This document shows, in pieces, positions 46,249-54,315 of a stretch of 64,000 nt of DNA; the stretch's first letter is position 1, and the number at the start of each line of letters is the position of its first letter. This stretch comes from Bacteroidales bacterium. GTDB taxonomy: Bacteria; Bacteroidota; Bacteroidia; Bacteroidales; F082. The translations under genes and the position numbers were made by a program. The notes below the pieces were generated by a model that searched no databases, had not been told where the DNA came from, and saw only the letters and a list, made by a program, of their open reading frames with translations. Location of the stretch: the NCBI GenBank assembly GCA_017531225.1, contig JAFXLL010000002.1:1-64000 (forward strand), given 5' to 3'.

Positions 46249-46743
46249 ATGATAGAAGTTATGCGCTGTAACAACGTTTTACTAAGTAGAATCCAAATCG
46301 TTTTCATTGCGGCTTTCCTATGGGGCCTGGTCTTTCCTTTTGCAGCTGTCGGACAAGAAGCTTCAAATGGAATAAAACTACCACCTGTCTACCAAGCTAA
46401 ACTTGATGTCTTTTTGGCTAACAACAACGTAATGAAAAACAGTAATGCCAAAACCTTTACTATAAACTTTGTTGAAAAAGAAATGGAAACTGACTGGCAA
46501 ATTAGTAAAGAAAATCAGCTTTTGTTTATCTGGCATAGTGTTTACAAACAAGTGACAGACCAAGATTTATACAATGGAAAAGATGGAGATCAAAAAATAG
46601 CTGAAGATTTTAATAATAAAGGTATAAGTATTAGAATAAGAGTGTGTGGACAAAAATATAGAGATAGAATTACAGCTTATATGAATCAAATGTCTGCTGA
46701 TGCCGATAGAAGGATTGCTGATGCCGATAGAAATATTATGTAA
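46249..46743 (+). CDS. Exported protein of the accessory insertion, function unknown
   Basis: 164 residues with a signal peptide (IQIVFIAAFLWGLVFPFAAVGQ). The mature protein is hydrophilic with a repeated tail MSADADRRIADADRNIM. A second ATG 4 codons in (46261) is an equally good start. No family recognised. The gene is clearly more AT-rich than its neighbours, which suggests recent transfer. The signal-peptide part has a degraded copy at 48452-48520, so this locus once existed twice. It is preceded by RNA element A. Confidence 0.65.
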   Translation: MIEVMRCNNVLLSRIQIVFIAAFLWGLVFPFAAVGQEASNGIKLPPVYQAKLDVFLANNNVMKNSNAKTFTINFVEKEMETDWQISKENQLLFIWHSVYKQVTDQDLYNGKDGDQKIAEDFNNKGISIRIRVCGQKYRDRITAYMNQMSADADRRIADADRNIM

Positions 46744-46767
46744 AAAGACACACTCGGATTAAAAGAA

Positions 46768-46968
46768 ATGTCAGAGTTTTACGCCCTATATATTAGAAAC
46801 CCCAATAATGTCAAAAAAGAAGAGATTGAGAGATCAAAAGAGCTGTTAAAATGGGTAATTCCTGATTGTAAAAAATCCGGAATTGACTACCGAGCTATCC
46901 TTCTCAAAGAAACAGGAGACGGGAAAAAAGTAGATGCGATTCTGAAATTCTACGGAATAGCATACTAA
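46768..46968 (+). CDS. Small protein of the accessory insertion, function unknown
   Basis: 66 residues, no signal peptide, mixed charge; the centre reads VKKEEIERSKELLKWVIPDCKKSGIDYRAILLKE. The spacing of 24 bases from the exported protein suggests one operon. The motif KEEIERSK is preserved in the remnant at 48521-48570. No family recognised. AT-rich like the gene before it. It is followed by a hairpin with arms AATTCCTCC/GGAGGAATT. Confidence 0.55.
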   Translation: MSEFYALYIRNPNNVKKEEIERSKELLKWVIPDCKKSGIDYRAILLKETGDGKKVDAILKFYGIAY

Positions 46969-46980
46969 ACCACCAACAAG

Positions 46981-47011
46981 AATTCCTCCTGCCGCGATGG
47001 TGGGAGGAATT
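46981..47011. terminator. Hairpin between convergent accessory genes
   Basis: Nine-pair stem AATTCCTCC / GGAGGAATT with a 13-base loop, between the small gene ending 46968 and the convergent ATPase gene ending 47029. T-rich sequence follows on the plus strand; probably a bidirectional terminator. Confidence 0.65.
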
Positions 47012-47028
47012 TCTGTTGTTACGTGGGT

Positions 47029-48174
47029 TTAGTATATTTTCCCTGCCCAAAGTTGCTCCAAAAACTGTTTGGCGGGCCACACTTCCACTTTTTTGAATAA
47101 ACGTGGGCTAGGGTCGAGGGAAACCACAATCATGCGCACATCGGGATGCTCCTCCTTGAAGGCTTTCAAGCCATGAAGGTGCCGCGACTGCACTTCTTCA
47201 ACGGATTTAATCTCAATGCCGACCTCTGCATCGCCCAAAACGACATCTACCTCATAGTCGGAATAAGTGTGCCAATACGACAGCTTTTCCAACTGCCGAT
47301 GATAACCCAAATAAGCCACAATCTCTTGAATGATGAAGTGTTCAAAGGCGTGTCCGAAATCAGTTGAACCAGGTGTCATGTTGCGGCGACCCAGCAAGTA
47401 ATTGGGAATGCCGACATCGAAATAATAGAAACGCGGTGCCTGACGAATCTTCCGTTTGACGACTTTCGTGTATGCCGGCACCATGTAGCCAATCAAGGTT
47501 TCCTCCAAAATGGAGAAATAGGCCGCGACGGTTTTGGAGTCGATGCCGCAGTCTTGCGCGATGTTGCTGTAGTTTACCATCTCGCCGTCGGTCAGCGCGG
47601 CGGCCTCCAAGAAACGTGTGAAGGTACTTAGGTTTCTCACCATAGCCTCTGCCTTGATTTCCTCACGCAAATACACAGCGACGTAGGCTTGCAGCATGGA
47701 CCAATATTTATTCTCGCTTCCTAGATAATGCCTAGGTATCATCCCTTGGTTGACGGCCTTATACAAATCAAAATCAGGGATTTCTGCACTTACCAAAGGA
47801 TAAAGGTTGGTCTGTAAAGCCCTTCCACCGAGCATGTTGGCTCCGCCGCGTTTCAACTTTCGCGCACTCGACCCGCTTAGAATGAATCGGATGCCTTTCC
47901 GCACGATAAGCCATTGCACCTCATTCAAAAGAATGGGCAAGGACTGCACTTCGTCGATGATGACCAAGGTGCCGCTTTCGCAAAGTTCCAAATCTTGCCG
48001 CAGCAGCGACGGGTTGCGTTGCAGGCGTTCAAAAGTGTTGCTTTCGAGCAGGTCATAGAATCGTGCATTGGGGAAAAGTTGCAGCAACAAAGTGGTCTTT
48101 CCTGTCTGTCTGGCTCCAAATAGGAAGGTATTATCTTCATTCAGAGCCTCTTGTGTCATTATTCGCTGAATCAT
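47029..48174 (-). CDS. AAA ATPase of the DUF4143 family
   Basis: 381 residues. N-terminal AAA domain with Walker A FGARQTGKTTL (19-29) and Walker B LVIIDEVQ (about 70-77), followed by sensor GIRFILSGSSARKLK and a C-terminal DUF4143 domain (HAFEHFIIQEIVAYLGY, then a nuclease-like core YEVDVVLGDAEVGIEIKSVE). The last motif resembles the restriction-endonuclease-like D...ExK pattern. These ATPases are common as stand-alone accessory genes in Bacteroidetes; no function is established. It lies in the accessory insertion, opposite to its neighbours, and has tandem operator-like repeats upstream. Confidence 0.9.
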   Translation of the reverse strand: MIQRIMTQEALNEDNTFLFGARQTGKTTLLLQLFPNARFYDLLESNTFERLQRNPSLLRQDLELCESGTLVIIDEVQSLPILLNEVQWLIVRKGIRFILSGSSARKLKRGGANMLGGRALQTNLYPLVSAEIPDFDLYKAVNQGMIPRHYLGSENKYWSMLQAYVAVYLREEIKAEAMVRNLSTFTRFLEAAALTDGEMVNYSNIAQDCGIDSKTVAAYFSILEETLIGYMVPAYTKVVKRKIRQAPRFYYFDVGIPNYLLGRRNMTPGSTDFGHAFEHFIIQEIVAYLGYHRQLEKLSYWHTYSDYEVDVVLGDAEVGIEIKSVEEVQSRHLHGLKAFKEEHPDVRMIVVSLDPSPRLFKKVEVWPAKQFLEQLWAGKIY

Positions 48175-48193
48175 GGCGGTTATTTTTACGCTG

Positions 48194-48201
48194 CAAATAT
48201 A
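48194..48201 (-). promoter_or_regulatory. -7 promoter box TATATTTG for the DUF4143 ATPase
   Basis: Minus-strand TAnnTTTG match 20 bases before the ATG, directly next to the tandem repeats. Confidence 0.5.
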
Positions 48202-48203
48202 CG

Positions 48204-48270
48204 AATTTTCGGAATATAACTCCGAAATTTACTAAAATTTTCGGAATATAACTCCAAATTTTACCAAATT
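48204..48270. repeat. Two tandem 32-base operator-like repeats upstream of the ATPase
   Basis: Two direct copies with a period of 32 bases, each containing TTTCGGAATATAACTCC. In the first, TTTCGGA and TCCGAAA form a dyad with a 7-base spacer; in the second the right arm is changed to TCCAAAT. They lie just upstream of the ATPase promoter. Confidence 0.75.
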
Positions 48271-48315
48271 CAAGGTTTTCCTTTATGTTTTGCCCAACCT
48301 CTCCAAAAAATTCCC

Positions 48316-48451
48316 TAAATTTGTCTCCAGTATTAACCCGAGCGAATCCAGCTCGCGAGCGAACGGAAGAGGCCGCCGCCCGGAGATAGGCACAAGCAGA
48401 TTGGTGTCTCGCCGTGAAGATGAGGTTCCTCATCCTTGGAAGTTGCTCAGG
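48316..48451 (+). ncRNA. Candidate structured RNA, copy B
   Basis: Second copy of the element at 46090-46229, also starting with a -7 box (TAAATTTG, 48316-48323) and TCTCCAGTATTAAC at the same distance. The hairpins GCTCGCGAGC and GATGAGG-TT-CCTCATC are unchanged although linking bases differ. It is not followed by an intact gene. Confidence 0.5.
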
Positions 48452-48570
48452 CAAATTCCATATTGTTTTTGTTGCGGCCATCCTGTTGGGCCTTGTTTTT
48501 CCTCTTGTGGCTGTCCCCAATAATTGTCAAGCAAGAGGAGATAGAGAGATCAAAGTCACAAAAAGAAGCC
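48452..48570 (+). pseudogene. Deletion remnant of the 46249-46968 gene pair
   Basis: Bases 48452-48520 correspond to the signal-peptide region of the 46249 gene; from CCCCAATAAT on, the sequence corresponds to 46800-46842 in the 66-residue gene. About 460 bases between them are missing and no reading frame is kept. Together with copy B it is a degraded duplicate of the locus. Confidence 0.65.
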
Positions 48571-48588
48571 CGTTTCAAATATAAATCG

Positions 48589-48596
48589 TATTTTTG
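48589..48596 (+). promoter_or_regulatory. -7 promoter box TATTTTTG for dut
   Basis: TAnnTTTG match 27 bases before the ATG at 48624. It covers the in-frame ATG at 48594, which therefore cannot be the start. Confidence 0.55.
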
Positions 48597-48623
48597 CGTT
48601 ATGATTTCGCTAAAATACGAACA

Positions 48624-49061
48624 ATGAAACTAAACATCGTTAATACCTCCAACAATCCGTTACCGGCGTACGAAACGGTGAATTCCGCCGGGATGGACTT
48701 GCGTGCCTATCTGCCCGAAGGTCCCGTTACCTTGGAGCCTATGCAGCGTGCGTTAGTGCCTACAGGGCTCTACATGGAGATCCCCGAAGGCTACGAGGGA
48801 CAGGTGCGTCCCCGCAGCGGATTGGCCATCAAGAGCGGCATCACCGTGTTGAACTCCCCCGGTACCATTGACGCTGACTACCGCGGTCAGGTGTGCATTA
48901 TCTTGATCAACCTGTCGGACAAGCCCTTTGTGATCAACAGCGGCGACCGCATTGCACAGTTGGTCATCGCCAAATGCGAACAAATGGAGCCAGTTCAGGT
49001 GGAGTCATTATCGGAAACGGAACGTGGTGCCGGAGGATTTGGACACACAGGGAAAAGGTGA
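48624..49061 (+). CDS. dut: Deoxyuridine 5'-triphosphate nucleotidohydrolase
   Basis: 145 residues from the ATG at 48624. Hydrolyses dUTP to dUMP and diphosphate, keeping uracil out of DNA. All five trimeric dUTPase motifs are visible: [33 protein letters not shown] and the C-terminal [11 protein letters not shown] that closes over the active site. The gene heads a tight cluster with the TPR protein, DUF4292 and the envC-like gene. Confidence 0.96.
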   Translation: MKLNIVNTSNNPLPAYETVNSAGMDLRAYLPEGPVTLEPMQRALVPTGLYMEIPEGYEGQVRPRSGLAIKSGITVLNSPGTIDADYRGQVCIILINLSDKPFVINSGDRIAQLVIAKCEQMEPVQVESLSETERGAGGFGHTGKR

Positions 49062-49085
49062 GAGGTGAAAAGTGAGAGGTAAAAG
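49058..49085 (+). repeat. GAGAGGT repeat units between dut and the TPR gene
   Basis: Two GAGAGGT units with GTGAAAA spacers, starting at the dut stop codon and ending just before ATG 49086. Same heptamer, opposite strand, as in tsaB. Its purine-rich end may serve as ribosome binding site. Confidence 0.6.
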
Positions 49086-50708
49086 ATGAAAAGGGTAATT
49101 GTCATATTATTGTTGTTGGTATCCATTGCGGGTTTTGCACAAGAGGACATCCGGAAGAATGCCACCTATTTCTCGAAAGGCCTCGAATGTAAATACAAAG
49201 AGGACGTTTCAGGTGCCATCAAAAACTTTGAGGATGCCTTGAGGTTCATGCCCGACGATGCGGCCAGCATGTTCGAACTCAGCGAACAATACGTCAAGGC
49301 AGGTAAAATGGAAGAGGGCTTCGAGATGATCAAGCAGGCTGCCCAGCTGGATCCCGAAAACAAATGGTACCAGATGCGTTTAGCCATGTTTTACCGCACC
49401 TTGGAGCAGTTTGACGACTATATCAAGGTCTTTGAAGGACTTACCGCCAAATACCCAGGCGACGTCGACATGCTGTCAAACCTAATTGAGGCCTATCTGA
49501 TCACGGAAAACTACGATAAAGCCATCGAAAAACTCGATATTCTCGAGCAACAAGCCGGTGTCAGCGCATTGGTGAGCGAGCAAAAGGTAGAGATCTACCA
49601 ACGCCAAGGCAACACCAAGAAAGTGATTTCCGAACTGGAAAAACTGATTTCCGAAAATCCAGAGAACACCCGTTACTACAGCATGCTTGCCAAGGTCTAT
49701 ATGGAAAACAAAAAGGAGAAAGAAGCCGTTAAGCTGTATAACCGAATCAAGGAGATCGATTCCTCTGATCCCTACATCAACATCTCGTTGTTGGAGTATT
49801 ACGAGAACAAGAAGGAATACGACAAGGCCTTCGATGAGTTGATCGAGGCCATCAACAACAAGAATCTGGACTTCAACACGAAAGCCAACATTTACGAATA
49901 TTGGTTCAACAAGCATCAGGATGCAAAGGATATCGACCAACAGGCTTTGCGTGCGGGCAACGCTTTTCTTGTGAACTATCCCGATAACAAAATGGGTTAC
50001 CTGGTGATGGCTTCGTATCATATCAACAAGCAGGAGTATCAGCCTTGCAGCGTGATGGCCCAAAAGGCCCTCGACTATGACCACACCAACTATGCCGCAT
50101 GGCAATATTTGGTGATTTGCGATGGGGCTTTGCGTGCAAACGACTCCCTGAAGAAACACTCCGTTGAGGCTTTGCAGTTCTATCCCACCCAACCGATATT
50201 CTATTGGTATGCAGGAGTGTCGCATGCGCTGGATAAGCAGGAAGCGGAAGCCATCAGTTATTTCGAGAAAGGTCGAAAGTTCGTGACCGACAAAAACGCT
50301 CTGATGGACTTCGACAGCTATCTCGGCGATCTTTACCACTCCGTTGGCGAGACGGAAAAAGCGTTTCAAGCCTACGACCGAGTGCTGAACCAGGATCCGG
50401 ACAACGTCTTGGTGTTGAACAACTACGCCTATTACCTTTCGCTTCGGAAGGAAGACCTCGACAAAGCCAAAGCCATGGCGCTCCATGCCGTGGAACTGGA
50501 ACCCAACAACGCCATTTATCTTGACACATACGCCTGGGTGCTATACCAAAAAGGCGAGTACAAAGCCGCCGAAGCACAAATGGAGAAGGCCGTCAAGTTA
50601 TTGAAGAGCCCTGATAAGACCTATTATCAGCATTATGCTGACATTCTCGATAAAGTGAATAAGCCGGAAAAGGCCGCTGAATACCGTAACAAAGCCAATG
50701 CCCTATGA
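49086..50708 (+). CDS. Exported TPR-repeat protein
   Basis: 540 residues. Signal peptide RVIVILLLLVSIAGFAQ, then TPR units almost end to end (for example AMFYRTLEQFDDYIKVFEGLTAKYPG, AYDRVLNQDPDNVLVLNNYAYYLS, AKAMALHAVELEPNNAIYLDTYAWVL). It should be a periplasmic or outer-membrane-associated scaffold. Gene order dut - TPR - DUF4292 - envC-like is shared by many Bacteroidales, which points to a joint role in the envelope, perhaps cell-wall cleavage or outer-membrane assembly. The ATG of the next gene overlaps its stop codon by 4 bases. Confidence 0.9.
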   Translation: MKRVIVILLLLVSIAGFAQEDIRKNATYFSKGLECKYKEDVSGAIKNFEDALRFMPDDAASMFELSEQYVKAGKMEEGFEMIKQAAQLDPENKWYQMRLAMFYRTLEQFDDYIKVFEGLTAKYPGDVDMLSNLIEAYLITENYDKAIEKLDILEQQAGVSALVSEQKVEIYQRQGNTKKVISELEKLISENPENTRYYSMLAKVYMENKKEKEAVKLYNRIKEIDSSDPYINISLLEYYENKKEYDKAFDELIEAINNKNLDFNTKANIYEYWFNKHQDAKDIDQQALRAGNAFLVNYPDNKMGYLVMASYHINKQEYQPCSVMAQKALDYDHTNYAAWQYLVICDGALRANDSLKKHSVEALQFYPTQPIFYWYAGVSHALDKQEAEAISYFEKGRKFVTDKNALMDFDSYLGDLYHSVGETEKAFQAYDRVLNQDPDNVLVLNNYAYYLSLRKEDLDKAKAMALHAVELEPNNAIYLDTYAWVLYQKGEYKAAEAQMEKAVKLLKSPDKTYYQHYADILDKVNKPEKAAEYRNKANAL

Positions 50709-51217
50709 AACGAGTGATGCTCTTCCTGCTGGCTTCTGTGTTGCTGTTTTCATCGTGCTCATCCAAGAAGAAAATGGTTTCACCCACGGCTCATGCCGAT
50801 TATGAATGGATGACAGCCAAGATCAGCGGGGAAGTAACTCTCACCTCCAACCTCTCAACTTTCACCTTCAACGGCACGCTCAGGATGCGTCGCGACAGCG
50901 CCGTGTGGATCTCCGCCTCAGCCATGATGGGCATGGAGAGCCTCCGCACCTTGATCACCCAGGATTCCGTGATTATGGTCAACAGGATGGATCAAACCTA
51001 TCTTGCCGAGCCACTCCAGTTGGTGGCCGAGAAAATGCATCTACCCGCAACCTTACAGGAAACCCAGGCGTTGCTGCTTGGCAATGGCGCTAACGACCAT
51101 GTGGCCATCCAATTTGGACCTTATGCGGCCAAAATCCGTTATTCGGATATCCAATGGAATGAGCCTACCACCTTCCCGATCAAAATCAACAAAAAGTATG
51201 AAAGGATGAAGCTATGA
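50705..51217 (+). CDS. DUF4292 lipoprotein
   Basis: 170 residues. Lipoprotein signal VMLFLLASVLLFSSCSS. The mature part has the alternating hydrophobic pattern of a curved beta-sheet (LSTFTFNGTLRMRRDSAVWISASAMMGMESLR), as in LolA/LolB-like lipoprotein carriers. Proteins with this pattern at this position are grouped as DUF4292; a lipid- or lipoprotein-binding role is possible but unproven. Overlaps both neighbours by 4 bases. Confidence 0.85.
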   Translation: MKRVMLFLLASVLLFSSCSSKKKMVSPTAHADYEWMTAKISGEVTLTSNLSTFTFNGTLRMRRDSAVWISASAMMGMESLRTLITQDSVIMVNRMDQTYLAEPLQLVAEKMHLPATLQETQALLLGNGANDHVAIQFGPYAAKIRYSDIQWNEPTTFPIKINKKYERMKL

Positions 51218-52458
51218 AGCACACAATCAAATGGATGATGCTGGTGCTGCTGACGCTTCTCTTTTCAGCGGGAGGCTATGCACAACGCAGCAAAGAGTCG
51301 CTCGAAAAAGAAATCAAGTCGTTGCAAAAGGAGATTGAAACCGCCAACAAGTTGCTGAAGGAGACTTCGAAAAACAAGGAGGTGACCATGGGGCAGGTGT
51401 CGTTGATGAACAAGAAAATCAAAGACCGCCAAAAGCTGATCAATGCCTGCAACGAACAGATTAAGATTCTTGAAAGAAGCATCAAAAAAGGCGAAAACAA
51501 CATCAAGTCGCTCAACGGTGAACTGAAAAAGCTGAGCGGCGAATACGCCAAAATGGTGCAGTTCGCCTATAAAAACAGGAGCCATTACGACCATCTGGAG
51601 TTCCTGTTTGCCTCAAAAGACTTCAACCAGGCGTTTCAGCGGATGCGTTACATACAGCAATTTGCCGACGCCCGTAAAACCAAGATGAACCAGATCGCCA
51701 CTACTCGCACCAAGGTACGTAACGAAGTGGAGGAGCTTAGGCAAAACAAGGAGGAACAAGCGGCGCTGTTGGCTGAACAAAAGGCGCAGCAGGATGCTTT
51801 GATCAAAGAGAAGGCGGAGCTTGACACTCAGGTGAAGCAACTCAAGAAAAAGGAAGGCAGCATCCAGCAAAGCATCAAGGATAAGCAGGCGCAGGCCAAG
51901 AAGTTCCAGAAGCAGATCGACGACATCATCGCAGAGGAGATCAGGAAAGCCAACGAACGGGCCGCCAAGGAAGCGAAAAACGCTAAAAAGGGAACTACTC
52001 CAAAACCTGATAAAATGGCGCTTACGCCCTCTGAAAAAGCCCTTTCCACAAGTTTTTCGGCCAACAAGGGCAAGCTGCCTTGGCCGGTTGAGAGGGGAGT
52101 GGTATCGAGCTCTTACGGCAAGCATACCTCGGCTATCTCCGACAAGGTTACCGTAACCAACAACGGCGTTGACATTGCCACTGTGGAGAACGCCAAGGCT
52201 CGCTGTGTGTTTGAAGGTGTGGTGGTGAGCGTGGTGAAGCCGTCGGCCTCCAACATCGGCGTCATCATTCGCCACGGCGATTTCTTCACCGTTTATTCGC
52301 AGTTGGACGAGGCTTACGTGAACCGTGGCGACAAAGTGAAGACCAAACAAGATATCGGCAAGGTGCATACCGACCGCTCGGAAGGCAAGACAGAGCTTCA
52401 TTTCGAGCTACGTCAAGGCACCGAAACACTAAATCCATCCGTGTGGCTTGCAAAATGA
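51214..52458 (+). CDS. envC: EnvC-like murein hydrolase activator with degenerate M23 domain
   Basis: 414 residues. Signal peptide (MMLVLLTLLFSAGGYAQ), long coiled coil (about 25-260) and a C-terminal LytM/M23 domain. Active M23 enzymes have HxGxD, YxH and HxH; here they read NNGVD, YSQ and ELHFE, so most zinc and catalytic residues are missing. The same loss is known in E. coli EnvC, which activates amidases instead of cutting peptidoglycan itself. The protein should therefore act in daughter-cell separation through a partner amidase that is not in the window. ATG overlaps the DUF4292 stop. Confidence 0.9.
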   Translation: MKHTIKWMMLVLLTLLFSAGGYAQRSKESLEKEIKSLQKEIETANKLLKETSKNKEVTMGQVSLMNKKIKDRQKLINACNEQIKILERSIKKGENNIKSLNGELKKLSGEYAKMVQFAYKNRSHYDHLEFLFASKDFNQAFQRMRYIQQFADARKTKMNQIATTRTKVRNEVEELRQNKEEQAALLAEQKAQQDALIKEKAELDTQVKQLKKKEGSIQQSIKDKQAQAKKFQKQIDDIIAEEIRKANERAAKEAKNAKKGTTPKPDKMALTPSEKALSTSFSANKGKLPWPVERGVVSSSYGKHTSAISDKVTVTNNGVDIATVENAKARCVFEGVVVSVVKPSASNIGVIIRHGDFFTVYSQLDEAYVNRGDKVKTKQDIGKVHTDRSEGKTELHFELRQGTETLNPSVWLAK

Positions 52459-52462
52459 CCCC

Positions 52463-52492
52463 GTGTCATTGCGAGCGTAGCGAAGCAATCCA
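52463..52492. repeat. Half copy of the interspersed repeat
   Basis: GTGTCATTGCGAGCG followed by GAAGCAATCCA, the left half of the family. It sits just after the envC-like stop codon. Confidence 0.75.
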
Positions 52493-52501
52493 TAAAATAC
52501 G

Positions 52502-52636
52502 ATGAACAGAAAACGGATATTATTGGTTTTAGGAATCTTGATCGCTGCCATAGCCTTATCAAGCTGTAGCAGCCAAGAACGTTTCGGTCAGCGCAAGGCC
52601 CCGAAGGACTGCAATTGCACCCGATGGGGCAAATAA
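52502..52636 (+). CDS. Very small lipoprotein with Cys-rich tail
   Basis: 44 residues. Signal MNRKRILLVLGILIAAIALSSC with lipobox, then a short mature tail ending CNCTRWGK. A short lipoprotein with a Cys/Trp end of this kind is plausible as a real gene: start, signal, lipobox and stop are all in place, and it sits 11 bases before the next gene. Function unknown. Confidence 0.6.
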   Translation: MNRKRILLVLGILIAAIALSSCSSQERFGQRKAPKDCNCTRWGK

Positions 52637-52647
52637 AAAACGATTAG

Positions 52648-54210
52648 ATGAAACGGTTTGGCATTATAGGTTGGTTGATGGTGTTGATGGTGGCTTGTGC
52701 GAAGCCTCCCACTACCGATAGGATGGCTTCTCCTGAGCTTGCCCGCATCGATACCTTGATGCAGATACAGCCCGACAGCGCTCTGACCCTGCTGTTGGAT
52801 GAGGAGAAGGATGACCCTTATTACCAGCTGCTGCTTTCCGAAGCCCTCTACAAGAACGACTATGCCCAGGCCAACCGCAATGAGCTTTTGGCTGCCTTGG
52901 CCTATTTCGATTCCGTGCAAGATCCCTTCCTCTCCGCCCGTTGCCATTACATGAACGGTGTGGGCTTTTATGAGATGGACAGCGTGGTCCCGGCCTGTGA
53001 GGAGTATATGAAGGCCATCCAAACCATGGAGGAGCATTACACCGAAAAAGAGTTGGTGGGACTGAAGGCGAAATACCTGGCGCTGGCTTATACCAGGTTG
53101 ACCATACTGTTCTCCGACCAATATCTCCACGAGCAAGCCATCTATTTCAGTAAGCAAGCTCTATCATATTATTTGAAGTATGATGTCGAGCCAAGGCATA
53201 TCACTTGGGTTTTGTACCAAATAGGCTTGCATTACGACATGATGGAACAGTCAGATAGCGCTTTGTTCTATTACGACAAAGCAATGGCTTTTTTGCAGGA
53301 TTCAACCAGTTTGGCCTATCGGGACATTAGTACAACAAAAGCCTATCTCTCATATCGGATGAGCAATGACGCTCCCTCTGCTATAGTAAGGTTAAATAAG
53401 CTTTACCGAGATTCAGAGAGTGAAGAGGAGCGTTTGGCGCGTGCTCAAATCATCGGCGAGATTTATTTTTTAGACAATTGTTTGGATTCCGCAGCATACT
53501 ATTTAAGCATGGTTTTTGACTCTGATTCTCCTTTCTCCGACAATAAATTGAAAATACACACCGCACAAAGACTCCGAGATATATATATAATGAATGGTAA
53601 ATCCTTTCTAACAAATATGTATACTGAATATTTAGCGCAGCATACAACAACGGGAGTAGAACAAGCAACGCTACATTCAACCCTAAACCTCTTGTATTCT
53701 GATTTTTTGCTAAACAAAAACAATTTCAGTAAGAATCAAGAAAAGAAAACGACTTCCTTTTTTGTATATGTGATGGGGATAATCCTATTTGTAGTATTGC
53801 TCGGCATGACTATTACTAGGTTCTTATGGAAAAAGCAACATGATAAAACGACATTTTTAAAAGAACCTGTTTGTCAACACATCTTAAACATTGTCAACGA
53901 CACTGCTTTCAAAGCTAAGATGGATTATAAATTATACACCGACATAGCTCTTAACAAAGAGCAGTTGTTGGCATTACGGTTGGCTGCCGACAAACACTAT
54001 CATGGTTTTGCCAGAAAACTAAGAAGCAAATATCCGGGGCTAACAGACGATGACTTAAACCATTGTTGCCTTCTGTTGCTTGGCCTGGAAGAAGCAGCAA
54101 TTTCAGGCTTGTTGCAAAAATCCTATACGGCCGTTTGTGACAGAAATAGAAAGTTGAAAAAGGAATTAGGTATAAGAGAGGATTTGTTTGATGAAATCAG
54201 AAATATCTGA
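52648..54210 (+). CDS. TPR - transmembrane - HTH-like regulator, second copy
   Basis: 520 residues. Lipoprotein-type signal (LMVLMVAC), TPR-like helices to about 350, a membrane segment (VYVMGIILFVVLLGMTITRF, about 373-392), and a C-terminal domain (EPVCQHILNIVNDTAF, DIALNKEQ, LLGLEEAAISGLLQKSYTAVCDR) that resembles the C-terminus of the gene at 1-1662. Residues 35-210 are nearly identical with that paralogue, the rest is divergent. Unlike the first copy it has almost no coiled-coil linker after the membrane segment. The DNA becomes AT-rich from about 53160 onward. It may sense a periplasmic cue and control the secreted proteins downstream; inference from order. Confidence 0.8.
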   Translation: MKRFGIIGWLMVLMVACAKPPTTDRMASPELARIDTLMQIQPDSALTLLLDEEKDDPYYQLLLSEALYKNDYAQANRNELLAALAYFDSVQDPFLSARCHYMNGVGFYEMDSVVPACEEYMKAIQTMEEHYTEKELVGLKAKYLALAYTRLTILFSDQYLHEQAIYFSKQALSYYLKYDVEPRHITWVLYQIGLHYDMMEQSDSALFYYDKAMAFLQDSTSLAYRDISTTKAYLSYRMSNDAPSAIVRLNKLYRDSESEEERLARAQIIGEIYFLDNCLDSAAYYLSMVFDSDSPFSDNKLKIHTAQRLRDIYIMNGKSFLTNMYTEYLAQHTTTGVEQATLHSTLNLLYSDFLLNKNNFSKNQEKKTTSFFVYVMGIILFVVLLGMTITRFLWKKQHDKTTFLKEPVCQHILNIVNDTAFKAKMDYKLYTDIALNKEQLLALRLAADKHYHGFARKLRSKYPGLTDDDLNHCCLLLLGLEEAAISGLLQKSYTAVCDRNRKLKKELGIREDLFDEIRNI

Positions 54211-54287
54211 TTATCAAATTATTAATCTATTCCGTTCTATTCCGTACCATGTTTTTCTTGATACATAATCTATTTTGAACAAGCTTT

Positions 54288-54315
54288 GCATAGCTTTTAA
54301 ATCTTTATGCTATGC
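54288..54315 (+). promoter_or_regulatory. Hairpin that includes the start codon of the DUF3244-like gene
   Basis: GCATAGC (54288-54294) and GCTATGC (54309-54315) can pair; the second arm contains the ATG at 54312. Folding of the mRNA would hide the start codon. Confidence 0.4.

Noticed and set aside
48137-48520. Minus-strand frames through both RNA copies with shared residues (RMRNLI, TARHQ, SRAGFA, VNTGDK)
   Set aside because: The similarity only mirrors the DNA repeat; the frames have different ends, lack a promoter on that strand, and the hairpins and -7 boxes are oriented to the plus strand.
45941-48600. IS element or transposon
   Set aside because: No transposase, terminal inverted repeats or target duplication seen; the ATPase is of the DUF4143 type, not an IstB-like transposition helper.
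49482-50486. 334-codon minus-strand frame opposite the TPR protein
   Set aside because: No recognisable domain; the plus-strand TPR units are clear.
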